From: Desulfosporosinus metallidurans
Lineage (GTDB): Bacteria > Bacillota > Desulfitobacteriia > Desulfitobacteriales > Desulfitobacteriaceae
Direction: 5' to 3'
NCBI RefSeq assembly: GCF_001936615.1
Contig: NZ_MLBF01000006.1
Location: 88,001-152,000 of the forward strand
Length of the DNA: 64,000 bases
The translations under genes were made by a program, and so were the position numbers. Of the stretch, positions 43,809-53,224 are shown piece by piece (positions within the stretch are counted from its first letter, which is position 1; every line of letters begins with the position of its first letter). The notes beneath the pieces are model-generated. The model had not been told where the DNA came from. It worked only from the letters and a program-made list of their open reading frames with translations, and did no database searches.

Positions 43809-44948
43809 CTATTTTAGAATATGACTACTAATAACAATTCGTTGAATTTCATTGGTTCCTTCATAAATCTCGGTGATTTTGGCATCCCGCATCATGCGCT
43901 CAGCAGGATAATCACGCGTATATCCATATCCACCGTGGAGTTGAACACCCATTGTGGTTACTGCCATGGCAGTCTCGGAAGCAAAAAGTTTGGCCATAGC
44001 GGAAGCCTTGCCAACAGGTTTATGTTGAGATGCCAAATATGCAGCTTGATAAACGAGGAGACGGGCGGCTTCAATTTGCGTTGCCATGTCTGCCAGTTTG
44101 AATTGAGTATTTTGGAACTCAGAAATGGCCTTGCCAAACTGTACTCTTTCCTTGGTATATTTCATGGCTTGCTCATAAGCGCCTTGGGCAATTCCTAATG
44201 CTTGGGAAGCGATACCAATTCGACCAAAATCGAGTGTTTGCATTGCAATTTTAAAACCTTGCCCTTCTTGACCGAGCAGATTTTCAGCAGGAACGCGGAC
44301 ATCTTCAAAGACCAATTCATAGGTGGCTGAAGAACGAATCCCCATCTTTTTCTCTTTTTTACCGAACGAGAAGCCAGGCATTCCTTTTTCGACGATAAAG
44401 GCTGCAATCCCTCGATTTCCTTTACTCTTATCCATTTGGGCTGTGACAACATACACGTCTGCATAGTAAGCATTCGTAATAAAGCATTTACTGCCGTTTA
44501 AGATGTAATCATTGCCATCACGAACAGCCGTTGTCCGCGTTCCTGAAGCATCGGAACCAGCCATGGGCTCTGTCAAACCAAACGCTCCGAGCTTTTCACC
44601 AGTAGCCAACGGTACCAAATATTTCTTTTTCTGTTCATCGGTACCAAACAATGAGATCGGATTAGCACACAAACTAGCATGGGCAGAAATGGTTACGCCT
44701 ACAGATGCATCGACGCGAGAAAGTTCTTCGACAGTGATAGCATAAGAGATGTAGTCCGCTCCGACACCGCCGTACTCTTCAGGAAATGTAACTCCTGCCA
44801 GGCCGAGCTCGCCAGCTTTCTTCCATATATCTACAGAAAACTCTTCTTTTTCATCGCGTTCTTCTGCTCCCGGGCCACATTCCTTCTCAGCAAAATCACG
44901 AACCATTTTACGCATCATGATATGGTCTTCAGTTAAATCAAAAATCAT
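43809..44948 (-). CDS. bcd: Acyl-CoA dehydrogenase (butyryl-CoA dehydrogenase type)
   Basis: A 379-residue flavoprotein. It has [19 protein letters not shown] for FAD/substrate binding, a middle beta domain, and the catalytic Glu in [21 protein letters not shown]. It matches short-chain acyl-CoA dehydrogenases such as Bcd of clostridia, reducing crotonyl-CoA with electrons from EtfAB, or oxidising butyryl-CoA. No etfAB genes are adjacent, unlike many clostridial bcs operons, so the electron-transfer partner must be elsewhere. Confidence 0.93.
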   Translation of the reverse strand: MIFDLTEDHIMMRKMVRDFAEKECGPGAEERDEKEEFSVDIWKKAGELGLAGVTFPEEYGGVGADYISYAITVEELSRVDASVGVTISAHASLCANPISLFGTDEQKKKYLVPLATGEKLGAFGLTEPMAGSDASGTRTTAVRDGNDYILNGSKCFITNAYYADVYVVTAQMDKSKGNRGIAAFIVEKGMPGFSFGKKEKKMGIRSSATYELVFEDVRVPAENLLGQEGQGFKIAMQTLDFGRIGIASQALGIAQGAYEQAMKYTKERVQFGKAISEFQNTQFKLADMATQIEAARLLVYQAAYLASQHKPVGKASAMAKLFASETAMAVTTMGVQLHGGYGYTRDYPAERMMRDAKITEIYEGTNEIQRIVISSHILK

Positions 44949-45036
44949 TTAAAATCAATCCTCTCGTTATTAACATCTATAAAATAAAATAATTCCTTAA
45001 TATACCCAATGACCACACAAAACTTCGGTAAAGATA

Positions 45037-45819
45037 TTATCGTCCTTCAAATACAGCTTTGCGTTTTTCCACAAAGGCAGTACATCCCTCTGTTTGATCC
45101 TGAGTACTGAAGGTCAGGGCAAATACCTCTGATTCGTAGGCTTGCGCACTGTCTAAGTCCATGTTCGTGCCTCGTTGGATGGCACTTTTACTGAGCTGAA
45201 CAGCTGCAGGGGCTCGTCCTGCAATTCGTTTGGCAAGCTTTTGGGCTTCTTCCATGAGAGTGCCTGAGGTATAGACCCGATTCACTAACCCTATACGATA
45301 GGCTTCTTGGGCATCTATGATATCACCGGTAAAGAGCATTTCGCTTGCCAATCCTGTGCCAACTAAGCGGGGCAACCGCTGTGTGCCTCCAAATCCAGCC
45401 GTAAGTCCTAAGGTTACTTCCGGTTGTCCGAACTTGGCATTTTCACTGGCTAAACGAATATCGCAAGCCATGGCTAATTCACACCCACCACCTAAGGCGA
45501 ATCCGTTGATGGCAGCGATCACAGGCTGAGGCAGAAGTTCAAGTTTTCGGAAGGTTGCTTGACCTAATTGACCAAATCGTCGGCCTTCCAGAGGGTTAAA
45601 GTCTTTCATTTGAGATATATCCGCGCCGGCGACAAAGGCCTTCTCTCCACTACCTGTGAGGATAACCACTTTGACACTGGAATCTCTCCCGAGCTCATCG
45701 AGCACTGTGGACAGTTCCGACAATGTGTCACTGTTCAAGGCATTTAAGGCTTTGGGGCGATTGAAGGTCAGAACGGCGATCGGGCCACTCTTTTCAAGTA
45801 AGAGATTTGCGTACTCCAC
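45037..45819 (-). CDS. crt: Enoyl-CoA hydratase (crotonase)
   Basis: A 260-residue crotonase-fold enzyme. The oxyanion-hole blocks are AFVAGADISQM and NGFALGGGCELAMACDIRLA, and the catalytic glutamates lie in GGGCELAM and GQPEVTLGLTAGFGGTQRLPRLVG. It hydrates crotonyl-CoA to 3-hydroxybutyryl-CoA reversibly. It lies between hbd and the acyl-CoA dehydrogenase gene, with gaps of about 90-110 nt on both sides, in the order expected of a C4 beta-oxidation/butyrate pathway. Confidence 0.95.
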   Translation of the reverse strand: MEYANLLLEKSGPIAVLTFNRPKALNALNSDTLSELSTVLDELGRDSSVKVVILTGSGEKAFVAGADISQMKDFNPLEGRRFGQLGQATFRKLELLPQPVIAAINGFALGGGCELAMACDIRLASENAKFGQPEVTLGLTAGFGGTQRLPRLVGTGLASEMLFTGDIIDAQEAYRIGLVNRVYTSGTLMEEAQKLAKRIAGRAPAAVQLSKSAIQRGTNMDLDSAQAYESEVFALTFSTQDQTEGCTAFVEKRKAVFEGR

Positions 45820-45930
45820 ACTTTGTCCTCCTTGTTTGATCCTATCTTCGCACTTGAATGAAACGTCGCTTCTTGGGAAAGAGAGGGAGCCCCATTCCTA
45901 GGCTTGTATAAGATTGATTAACGCATTGGA

Positions 45931-46776
45931 TTATGTTTCGTAATTATAAAAACCACGACCAGATTTCCTGCCAAGCCATCCTGCCTTAACATACTTACGG
46001 AGTAACGGGCAGGGGCGATATTTATCGCCGAGTCCTTCATGTAAGACTTCCATAATGGATAGGACGGTATCCAAACCGATTAGATCACCTAATGCTAACG
46101 GTCCCATAGGGTGATTCATGCCCAATTTCATAACATTATCAATCGCTTCAACCGTGGCAATCCCCTCATAAAGGGTGTAGACGGCTTCATTGATCATGGG
46201 GATTAAAATCCTGTTCGCCACAAAGCCAGGGGCGTCATTGACTTCCACAGGTATTTTTCCCATTTCGAGGCTCAGGGCTTCGATAGTTTTATACACTTCG
46301 TCACTAGTCGCCAAACCACGAATAACCTCAACGAGCTTCATGACAGGAACGGGATTCATAAAGTGCATCCCGATCACTCGATCCGGTCGTTTTGTGAACG
46401 CTGCAATCTCGGTGATGGGTAAGGACGACGTATTAGTCGAGAGAATCGTATGTGGCGGGCAAATGACGTCAAGTTGGGAGAAAACTTGGGCCTTAATCGC
46501 CATATTTTCAACTGCCGCCTCAATAACCAAGTCAGCAGAAGCAGCATCTTGTAAGGAGGTCGATTTTGTAATGCGCACTAAAGTAGCTTCCATATCTGTC
46601 GCATTAAGTTTCCCCTTTTCGACACTACGACGGAGGTTTTTCTCAATGATGCCAAGACCGCGAGTTACAAATTCTTCTTTGATGTCATTTAAGATGACAG
46701 AGTAGCCCGCTTGGGCAGCAACTTGGGCGATTCCACCACCCATCTGTCCTGCCCCAATAACCATTATTGTCTTCAC
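45931..46776 (-). CDS. hbd: 3-hydroxybutyryl-CoA dehydrogenase
   Basis: A 281-residue dehydrogenase with an N-terminal Rossmann domain ([19 protein letters not shown]) and C-terminal helical domain. Catalytic blocks are [17 protein letters not shown] and [20 protein letters not shown]. It interconverts acetoacetyl-CoA and 3-hydroxybutyryl-CoA. The GTG at 46776 has GGAGG 7 nt upstream and gives the normal family length. A longer frame starting at 46866 reads through that ribosome site and is rejected. It is the first gene of the run hbd-crt-bcd-thl-CoA transferase. Confidence 0.95.
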   Translation of the reverse strand: MKTIMVIGAGQMGGGIAQVAAQAGYSVILNDIKEEFVTRGLGIIEKNLRRSVEKGKLNATDMEATLVRITKSTSLQDAASADLVIEAAVENMAIKAQVFSQLDVICPPHTILSTNTSSLPITEIAAFTKRPDRVIGMHFMNPVPVMKLVEVIRGLATSDEVYKTIEALSLEMGKIPVEVNDAPGFVANRILIPMINEAVYTLYEGIATVEAIDNVMKLGMNHPMGPLALGDLIGLDTVLSIMEVLHEGLGDKYRPCPLLRKYVKAGWLGRKSGRGFYNYET

Positions 46777-46965
46777 GCTTACTCCTCCTTTTTCTGTTCG
46801 GATCACAAGCCCTAGAAGACTTGGTAATTCCGAATCCATCGAATTGTCTTGCAATTGTTGTGCCAATAATTTGTAGAGTTAATTCGGAATCTTCCTTCTA
46901 AGCTAATACCAAGGGTTACAGGGCTTTGTCCTTCTTAAATACACAAACTAAGTAGAATTTATAAA

Positions 46966-47074
46966 TGTACACGATTGTATACACTTTAAGGTTTAAAACC
47001 TGAAGATTCAATTTATTGGCGCAAATTTAACTTGTCTACAATTGGATACATGTCCAAAAACATGGACATGTATC
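46966..47074. promoter_or_regulatory. Cluster of three palindromes upstream of hbd
   Basis: Three dyads lie 190-300 nt before the hbd start: imperfect TGTACACGATTGTATACA (46966-46983), perfect AGGTTTAAAACCT (46989-47001), and a perfect 12-bp hairpin with a 6-nt loop (47045-47074, arms GATACATGTCCA). The last is followed on the plus strand by a T-rich run, but there is no plus-strand gene to terminate. They may be regulator sites. Nothing else was seen in 46777-47133. Confidence 0.4.
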
Positions 47075-47133
47075 GTTCAATTTTTGCTTTATTTATCCAA
47101 CTTGTAAGTTATTTAATAATGTAAAAAGAAAAA

Positions 47134-47159
47134 AGCATCTGTTTTTCTCCTCAGATGCT
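47134..47159 (-). terminator. Terminator of the small acidic protein gene
   Basis: Arms AGCATCTG and CAGATGCT with a 10-nt loop, followed on the minus strand by TTTTTTCTTTTT, 11 nt after the stop codon. Confidence 0.85.
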
Positions 47160-47169
47160 TCATGAATTC

Positions 47170-47457
47170 CTAAAGCCTTTCATACTCGCCTTTCTCATTA
47201 AGATATTGGATGTCCAAACAACCATAGTACTCGCCAAACATGTCTAACGGATCAAAGCCGCTCTTTTTAGTACAATCATCCGAATACCCGATATAATAGA
47301 CTACTTGGTCTTCGTCTCGCATACGAAATTTAAACTGTGGTTCAGCTTCGAATTTCTTAATAAGTTGTTTGAATTCCTCAGAACCTTCCTTCGCGTCTGA
47401 GGTATAGTACTGTTCCATGATCTTATTTTCGATGCAATCCTCAGTAATTTTAAACAT
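47170..47457 (-). CDS. Small acidic protein of unknown function
   Basis: A 95-residue protein rich in Glu, Asp and Tyr (MFKITEDCIENKIMEQYYTS, EEFKQLIKKFEAE, FKFRMRDEDQVVYYIGYSDD, CLDIQYLNEKGEYERL). The pattern suggests a small alpha/beta cytoplasmic protein. No family was recognised. The ATG at 47457 follows AAGGTGG by about 7 nt and is preferred to an in-frame start at 47481. It has its own strong terminator and appears to be monocistronic. Confidence 0.7.
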   Translation of the reverse strand: MFKITEDCIENKIMEQYYTSDAKEGSEEFKQLIKKFEAEPQFKFRMRDEDQVVYYIGYSDDCTKKSGFDPLDMFGEYYGCLDIQYLNEKGEYERL

Positions 47458-47628
47458 GCGACCACCACCTTCACTATGCACTATTTTTTTATATCATAAC
47501 ATATTTTGCCCTGTGATTCCCACTTCAATTAAACATCGTATTGCTTATTATTACAAAAGTGGTTGGACGAAATATGTCTCTTGTACAATAACCAGCACCG
47601 TCTGTGCTATAAATGAACAGATAATTAT

Positions 47629-48852
47629 TCAATCACCCTTCATATTATGCTTTTTAACTTTCTTAACTGGTCCAAGCCCTTTTGTATAAAAAATCATCAT
47701 GAATACAGCTGCAACGAGAGCCATAATCGATCCATAGTAAAAAGGTGCCCTGTTATTAATTTTATCATAAAGTAGGCCTGCAATTACGCTCGCCGGAAGA
47801 AGTGTAACCCCGATAAGACAATTATAAATCCCAAGACCAGTACCCCTTTTATTCTTATCAATAAGGTCAGAAACCAAAGCCTTCTGAACCCCGTCAGTTG
47901 CTGCACTATAAAGCCCATACAAAGCAAATAGCATAATAAGGACAACTTGACTATTTGTCCTTCCAAATCCGAAATATATTAAGGAATATAGCAAATACCC
48001 AAATATAATAAGTCTTTCTCTTCCTATTTTATCTGATAAAATTCCTGCAGGGACAGCAAATATTACGGATACAGAGTTGAAGATAAGATAAATAATAGGT
48101 ATATATGTCGCTTGTATTCCTAAGTCGCTTGCCTTAACTAAAAGTAAGGCGTCGGTTGAATTACCAAGGGTAAATAGGAAAATTACTCCGAGAAAGAAAT
48201 AATATTTTTTTGAAAAGTCCTTTAAGGCAATTTTTCCAAGGATCTCTTCCTTATCTCTTTTGGCTTCCTTAACAAAGAATATAATAGAGATCAATCCAAA
48301 TAAACCGGGGATTGCTGCAAATACAAATACCCTTCGATAATCCCCTGGAAAAACTCCCAAAATTCCGAATGCCAACAGTGGCCCTAATATTGCCCCACTG
48401 TTATCCATAGCTTTGTGAAAGCCGAACCCACGCCCCTTTGTGTCCTCCTCAGAGGAAGCGGCAACTAAACTGTCACGCGGAGCTGTTCTTATTCCTTTAC
48501 CAACTCTTTCAGTAAATCTAATCAAAAGAACCTGTAGTGGTGACGTAACAAGTGCAAACAATGGAGATAAGATTGCTGTGAATGTATATCCGATGATCAT
48601 GAACGGTTTATTTTTCCCGATTTTATCACTCCACCAGCCTGATAAAGCCTTTAAAACAGATGCAGTACTTTCTGCAATCCCTTCAATCAAAGAAAGCTCT
48701 GTTTTCGTTGCACCTAAGGTCATTAAAAATAACGGCATGATGGCATAGATCATTTTTGTTGTCGTATCAGTCAGAAAACTGGTAATTCCTACAAAGAATA
48801 TATTTCGGTCGATTCCAATAATCTTTTCTTTTGCTTCTTTTTCTATACTCAT
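47629..48852 (-). CDS. MFS transporter
   Basis: A 407-residue transporter with about 12 membrane helices. The loop 2-3 motif appears as GWWSDKIGKNKPF, and its second-half counterpart as GILSDKIGRERLI, both typical of the major facilitator superfamily. SFLTDTTTKMIYAIMPLFL and GKGIRTAPRDSLVA are typical of a group of MFS proteins annotated as related to multidrug or metal-resistance exporters in anaerobes. The substrate is unknown. It is not obviously in an operon with either neighbour. Confidence 0.9.
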   Translation of the reverse strand: MSIEKEAKEKIIGIDRNIFFVGITSFLTDTTTKMIYAIMPLFLMTLGATKTELSLIEGIAESTASVLKALSGWWSDKIGKNKPFMIIGYTFTAILSPLFALVTSPLQVLLIRFTERVGKGIRTAPRDSLVAASSEEDTKGRGFGFHKAMDNSGAILGPLLAFGILGVFPGDYRRVFVFAAIPGLFGLISIIFFVKEAKRDKEEILGKIALKDFSKKYYFFLGVIFLFTLGNSTDALLLVKASDLGIQATYIPIIYLIFNSVSVIFAVPAGILSDKIGRERLIIFGYLLYSLIYFGFGRTNSQVVLIMLFALYGLYSAATDGVQKALVSDLIDKNKRGTGLGIYNCLIGVTLLPASVIAGLLYDKINNRAPFYYGSIMALVAAVFMMIFYTKGLGPVKKVKKHNMKGD

Positions 48853-48948
48853 TTTTTTAATTTCCTACTATCTATTTTAATTGAAATCCTTACATTCACT
48901 TTAAAATAATTCCCTACTCCTCATCTCGTATATCATACATCAAGAAGA

Positions 48949-48980
48949 CTTACACGATTTCCAACAGGAAAACGCGTAAG
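48949..48980 (-). terminator. Probable terminator of the aminotransferase gene
   Basis: Fourteen-base arms with two mismatches (CTTACACGATTTCC against GGAAAACGCGTAAG) and a 4-nt loop, 38 nt past the stop. The following minus-strand TCTTCTTG is only moderately T-rich. Confidence 0.6.
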
Positions 48981-49018
48981 CCTTTGTTGTTTAGTATATC
49001 TTGGTGCAGCAATGGATT

Positions 49019-50203
49019 TTATTTTACTTCTTCTATCAAAGCCTTAAAGCCCGGCAATGCTTTCTCAATTGTTTTATAAGCGACACAATAGGCAATACGA
49101 ACATAACCAGGGCAGCCAAATGCAGTGCCAGTAACAATGAGAATATTTTTCTTCTTGGCCAGATTACAGAATTCAACATCATTCTCAATAGGAGTCTTTA
49201 CAAACAAGTAAAATGCACCTTCTGGTTTAATACATTGGTAGCCGTAGGATGAGAGCCCATTATAGAGAAGTTCACGATTCCTGTTATAGGTATCAATATC
49301 CACCTTTGCATTTAAGCACTTAGCAACGACGCGCTGGAATAACGACGGAGCATTTACGAAACCTAAAATGCGATTGGCGATATTTGCTGCTGAGATGATA
49401 TTTTTGTAATCAGCCGCCTGATCTGGAATCACTAAATAGCCTATTCTTTCGCCGGGTAACGAAAGGGACTTGCTGAAAGAATACCCGATGATTGTGTTCG
49501 CATAATAGTTTGATAGATACGGTACTTCAACATTATCATAAGCAAGTTCTCGATACGGTTCATCGGAAACGAGATAAATATCTGTTCCAAATTCCTTTTG
49601 CTTCTCCCTAAGTATTTCAGAGAGTTTGATTATGGTTTCTTCTGAGTAAATAACACCAGTTGGATTATTGGGGGAATTGATGATCACCGCTTTCGTTTTA
49701 GGGGTGATTTTCTCTTTAAATTCTTCAAGATTTGGCTGGAAATCAATCGTATTGGGAGATATTACCACCAATTCACCCTCATAGTTTTTTACATAATTTT
49801 TGTATTCTCCGAAAAAAGGTGCGAAAGTAATGACCTCATCCTTTGGGTTAAGCAACGTTTTGAAAATAACGTTTAACCCGCCTGCCGCGCCGACGGTCAT
49901 GAGAATGTTATTTTGTGTAAAAGCGGTCCCGAATTTATCATTGATAGACTCTGCAATGGCTGCTCTTACTTCTTCATAACCTGAGTTATTCATATACCCG
50001 TGAATGCTCATAAGATTTTCAGTTTTTAAAATCTCTAAAATTGCTTCATTTATTTCCTCAGGTGGTTCAACATTGGGGTTCCCAATGCTAAAATCAAAGA
50101 CATTTTCCACCCCGTGAATTTCTGCCAGTCTTTTTCCTTCCTCAAACATGGCTCTAATAACAGAACTGCTTTGTACCTGCTCTTGCATTTTAATTGAAAT
50201 CAT
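49019..50203 (-). CDS. Class I/II aminotransferase (pyridoxal phosphate-dependent)
   Basis: A 394-residue fold-type I aminotransferase. Its Schiff-base Lys is in IIGYSFSKSLSLPGERIGYLV, and the cofactor-binding blocks are NSPNNPTGVIYSEE and DIYLVSDEPYRELAYD. It begins MISIKMQEQVQSSSVIRAMF, as in aspartate/aromatic-type enzymes of clostridia. The ATG at 50203 is chosen because AAAGG is about 9 nt upstream, whereas the TTG at 50212 abuts it. It stands alone. It shares its fold but little sequence with the aminotransferase at 26446. The substrate is unknown. Confidence 0.92.
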   Translation of the reverse strand: MISIKMQEQVQSSSVIRAMFEEGKRLAEIHGVENVFDFSIGNPNVEPPEEINEAILEILKTENLMSIHGYMNNSGYEEVRAAIAESINDKFGTAFTQNNILMTVGAAGGLNVIFKTLLNPKDEVITFAPFFGEYKNYVKNYEGELVVISPNTIDFQPNLEEFKEKITPKTKAVIINSPNNPTGVIYSEETIIKLSEILREKQKEFGTDIYLVSDEPYRELAYDNVEVPYLSNYYANTIIGYSFSKSLSLPGERIGYLVIPDQAADYKNIISAANIANRILGFVNAPSLFQRVVAKCLNAKVDIDTYNRNRELLYNGLSSYGYQCIKPEGAFYLFVKTPIENDVEFCNLAKKKNILIVTGTAFGCPGYVRIAYCVAYKTIEKALPGFKALIEEVK

Positions 50204-50437
50204 GGCACTCAACCTTTCTTCAATAACTTTTTTAAGTTTAAGATTTTCTTAACTTATGTCAACTATTAATGGTTTCTCACAATATTAACTGCATTCTCTT
50301 TAATCCGTGTAACCAGCTCGTCTGAATCCGATGTTGTCCTATTTTAAGAATGAATAAGCTACGATCAAAAATTGATAAACTCCTTTATAATCCGTTCTTA
50401 GGATTCTATCCAATTCGCTCCTTTTACTCACCTAAAC

Positions 50438-50821
50438 TCAAAAACCTGTCGCAGGCTTGGGATAGTCCGTAATATCTATTTGGGGCAGTTCCTCAAAGGA
50501 AACTTCTTTGTACCAAAAATCAGGAAACAAAGTTCTTAACAGATTTCTAAATCTCGCTTTATTCTTGAAGGTCTCAATCCTATCTGGCAAATCGCTGAAA
50601 GCTAAATTCGCTTGGATCCATGGGATCGAGTTTTCCGAGTTGGTATACAGTGGGAACTTTGCTTTAGCTTGAAATCTTTGAATAAAAACCTTCTCATCAA
50701 GAAGATAACACTCTTCTAACCCTGAATTTCTGGCAACTTCATTTCCCAAGACCTCTATCTCCAAGCCTCGGATCGTATCTAGCAAAAGCTCGGATACATA
50801 GGGCTTCTCTAAAATTATCAC
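50438..50821 (-). pseudogene. Truncated ATP-grasp-type ligase
   Basis: The frame encodes 127 residues, from MIILEKPYVSELLLDTIRGL to ITDYPKPATGF and a stop. This resembles the N-terminal part of an ATP-grasp protein, in which the stop falls in the middle of the nucleotide-binding KP..GF.S.GVH block. A neighbouring frame continues the block with GFLSLGE for a few codons and then stops, so a frameshift is likely. The C-terminal ATP-grasp core is absent from the following DNA. It is therefore read as a remnant, not a working enzyme. Confidence 0.6.
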
Positions 50822-51130
50822 GTACTTAAACCTTCCTCTCTTGTAAGTTCAATACAATCATACAAAAACACTCTTATAGGCTCCTTCCATAGGATTTTAT
50901 ATGAAAAGACATCTAATATTGAACGTTAAAAGTTAGCATGCTATAGTTGTCTTAGGTGATAGGGCTCTTCTAATATTTAACTAACTAGTAATAGCTACTA
51001 CTTACGTAGTGGCTTGATTTTTCTGGTTCTTCTCCCTCAGAGGAATCACTTACCCATTCTCGCTCAGGAAAGGAATTCCTCCTTTTTCGCTTAAAATCGT
51101 TTCCATTACCAGCACTAAAAGGAATAACAT

Positions 51131-51425
51131 ATGATCCAATTTGAAAAAATAAGTCATCTACTAAATAATTGCAGAACTATTAAACAAAGTCCCACTCCTT
51201 TGCCACAGATGACGTATTCTATATCAGCAAGGACGGGCAGTTTGAACATAGTTCTGCCTATGATCGTATAACGGGTCAGAAAATTGGTCTGGAAGGGTTA
51301 GAAGATAACTTCAAGAAAGCAAACTGGGAGCTCAAATGTCTGATCAGATTCTTCAGACTAATGGTCTGCCAAAAATCATTGCGTTAAGTCAATTTATCCC
51401 TTCTGAATTTACTTTTAGCAAGTAA
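51131..51425 (+). pseudogene. Frameshifted remnant of a small protein gene
   Basis: A ribosome-site-like GGAATAACAT precedes an ATG at 51131 that opens MIQFEKISHLLNNCRTIKQS. Two frameshifts later, segments read FATDDVFYISKDGQFEHSSA to FKKANWELK, then MSDQILQTNGLPKIIALSQF ending in FTFSK and a stop at 51425. The three pieces look like one protein of about 95 residues. No family was recognised. The flanking stretches 50822-51130 and 51426-51505 show no gene. Confidence 0.45.
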
Positions 51426-51505
51426 CCCTATCGCCTTCTTACTATTTCTTCTGCCACTTGAAAAGTAAACCATAGTATCTACGCACTCCACATTTTCGAA
51501 ATTGT

Positions 51506-52426
51506 TTATTTAAAGTCCTTTTCCAGCTCTTGGACATTATGATACAGCCATTCATTTATAGGTGTTGGCACATTATATTGTTTTCCCAATGCGATGGCTG
51601 TTACAGAAAAAAGCCCTACCTCTGTTTTCCTGCTTGCTGCCATATCTTGACGCATAGAAGGAATCCCCAACGGATTTAAGGTAGCAAGGACATCTAACCA
51701 ATACGTCAAATCTGCTTCTCCTAAATTTATACCCACTTTTTGAGAGAGGGCGATAACTTCCCTCATCGCAGCTATCATAACATTTCTAGGCTCACCCTCT
51801 ACTTGGATACCACCATAATTCGTTGAATATACTGTTACAGTCTGATTCACTCCTGTATTTAACATAAATTTTCCCCACATCCGATGATCCATATCTTTCG
51901 GAACTTCATAAGGGAACTTAAGGGTATCAAAAAATTCTGCTACGGCAGTAACTTTCTCAGACCAAACCGTATTATCTTTCTCACCAAAGCAAAGCATTCC
52001 CATGTTCTTATAGTCCAACTTGTTTTCAATCTTTACTGCATCCATCCCCTGTGCGACACAATAAAGCATTTTTTCCATTCCAACTGTATTTCCTATAATT
52101 TCTTCACTGGAAATTCCATTTAATGCTGAAAGAATGATGGTATGCTCTCCCACTTGCTGCCTTGCGTCCTCAATCGCCTGCTGTAATTGGTTAAACTTTA
52201 CACAGAAAATCAATAAATCGACAGGCTTTTGCTCGCTTTCAGGTAAAACATAATTAAAATCATAACGTTCTCCGTTACAATAGATGCCATTCTTCTGATA
52301 CTTCTGTATACGGCTTTGGCTTGCAATAACACGAACATCATCTTTTGGTAATTTATCAGAAAAATACTTTGCCAACATTGTTCCCAAAGCACCTAAGCCT
52401 ATAATTGAAACTGTTTTAATTGTCAT
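51506..52426 (-). CDS. panE: 2-dehydropantoate 2-reductase family protein
   Basis: A 306-residue ketopantoate reductase-fold protein with an N-terminal Rossmann motif SIIGLGALGTMLAKYF and the C-terminal helical domain with the catalytic Lys in MWGKFMLNTGVNQTVTVY. In pantothenate synthesis PanE reduces 2-dehydropantoate to pantoate. Here it overlaps the FadR-type regulator by 4 nt and lies in a hydroxyacid catabolic cluster, so it may instead reduce or oxidise a related 2-keto/2-hydroxy acid. The gene symbol denotes the family only. Confidence 0.85.
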   Translation of the reverse strand: MTIKTVSIIGLGALGTMLAKYFSDKLPKDDVRVIASQSRIQKYQKNGIYCNGERYDFNYVLPESEQKPVDLLIFCVKFNQLQQAIEDARQQVGEHTIILSALNGISSEEIIGNTVGMEKMLYCVAQGMDAVKIENKLDYKNMGMLCFGEKDNTVWSEKVTAVAEFFDTLKFPYEVPKDMDHRMWGKFMLNTGVNQTVTVYSTNYGGIQVEGEPRNVMIAAMREVIALSQKVGINLGEADLTYWLDVLATLNPLGIPSMRQDMAASRKTEVGLFSVTAIALGKQYNVPTPINEWLYHNVQELEKDFK

Positions 52427-53121
52427 CTTCCAAACTCGCCCCTTGCCTCTTCTAAATGTCTTCTCATGAGCTTCTGAGCTTCCCTAGAGTCATGACGCAA
52501 AATTGCCTCATAGATCGCGATGTGCTCCTGGACCGTGCGTAATCCACCAATATCATGGCTAAACCGAATCGGCCCGGCCTTCTTAATAAGCTCAAAGATA
52601 TGAACAACTAACGTTTGGAGAAGCCGATTCATGAGAGTATTCTGAGAGGCTTGAGCAACCATATAGTGAAAACGCATATCCGCTTTAGCATACGCATTTA
52701 AGTCATTCAACTTCGCCTGCATATCCTCAAGAGCATGCGAGATCCAACGCAAGCTCTCCTCTGATGCCCGTGATGCTGCCAAGCCTGCACATTCGACCTC
52801 GAGGGTAATCCGGATTTCCCAGAGCTCGTCCAAGCGAGTCGGCTCGACCGATAAAGCTAAAGCTAGAGGGCTAATCACGTCGTTTAACTGGACATCACGA
52901 ATAAACGTTCCGCCTCCCGGCTTAATTTCCACCAAATCTAAGAGCTCCATGGTTCGCAAAGCCTCGCGAAGTGTCGTGCGACTAACCCCCAATTCTGTAG
53001 CCATCTCTCTTTCACCCATCAGACGATCGCCGGGGCTCAGCTTTCCTTCAATAATTAGGTTGTTAATTTGTTTTAAGACCTCTTGATATGTCCGGTGTGT
53101 CTTAACTTTTTCGAATTGCAT
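52423..53121 (-). CDS. GntR-family (FadR subfamily) transcriptional regulator
   Basis: A 232-residue regulator. The winged HTH (about 5-75) has TYQEVLKQINNLIIEGKLSP, GERELA-type MGEREMATELGVSRTTLREA, and GGGTFI. The C-terminal FCD domain (about 90-225) is all-helical, with probable metal ligands in DMRFHYMVA and in RHLEEARG. The ATG at 53121 has GGAGGG 6-7 nt upstream and is preferred to a frame start at 53154. FadR-type repressors bind TGGTNNNACCA sites and are released by organic acids. A perfect site lies ahead of the Lut genes at 57807-57821. Confidence 0.92.
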   Translation of the reverse strand: MQFEKVKTHRTYQEVLKQINNLIIEGKLSPGDRLMGEREMATELGVSRTTLREALRTMELLDLVEIKPGGGTFIRDVQLNDVISPLALALSVEPTRLDELWEIRITLEVECAGLAASRASEESLRWISHALEDMQAKLNDLNAYAKADMRFHYMVAQASQNTLMNRLLQTLVVHIFELIKKAGPIRFSHDIGGLRTVQEHIAIYEAILRHDSREAQKLMRRHLEEARGEFGR

Positions 53122-53224
53122 GAGAACCCTCCATAAATAAGGACATCCAGGCAATACCTGTCATTCTTCGCTAAGTTCTAACACCAGTTTACCAAATAAA
53201 ACTATAAATTTCCATTACGGTTAA

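Noticed and set aside
53180..53200. Second FadR-type operator near the regulator gene
   Set aside because: ACCAGTTTACCA looks similar but the two half-sites do not keep the TGGTNNNACCA spacing.
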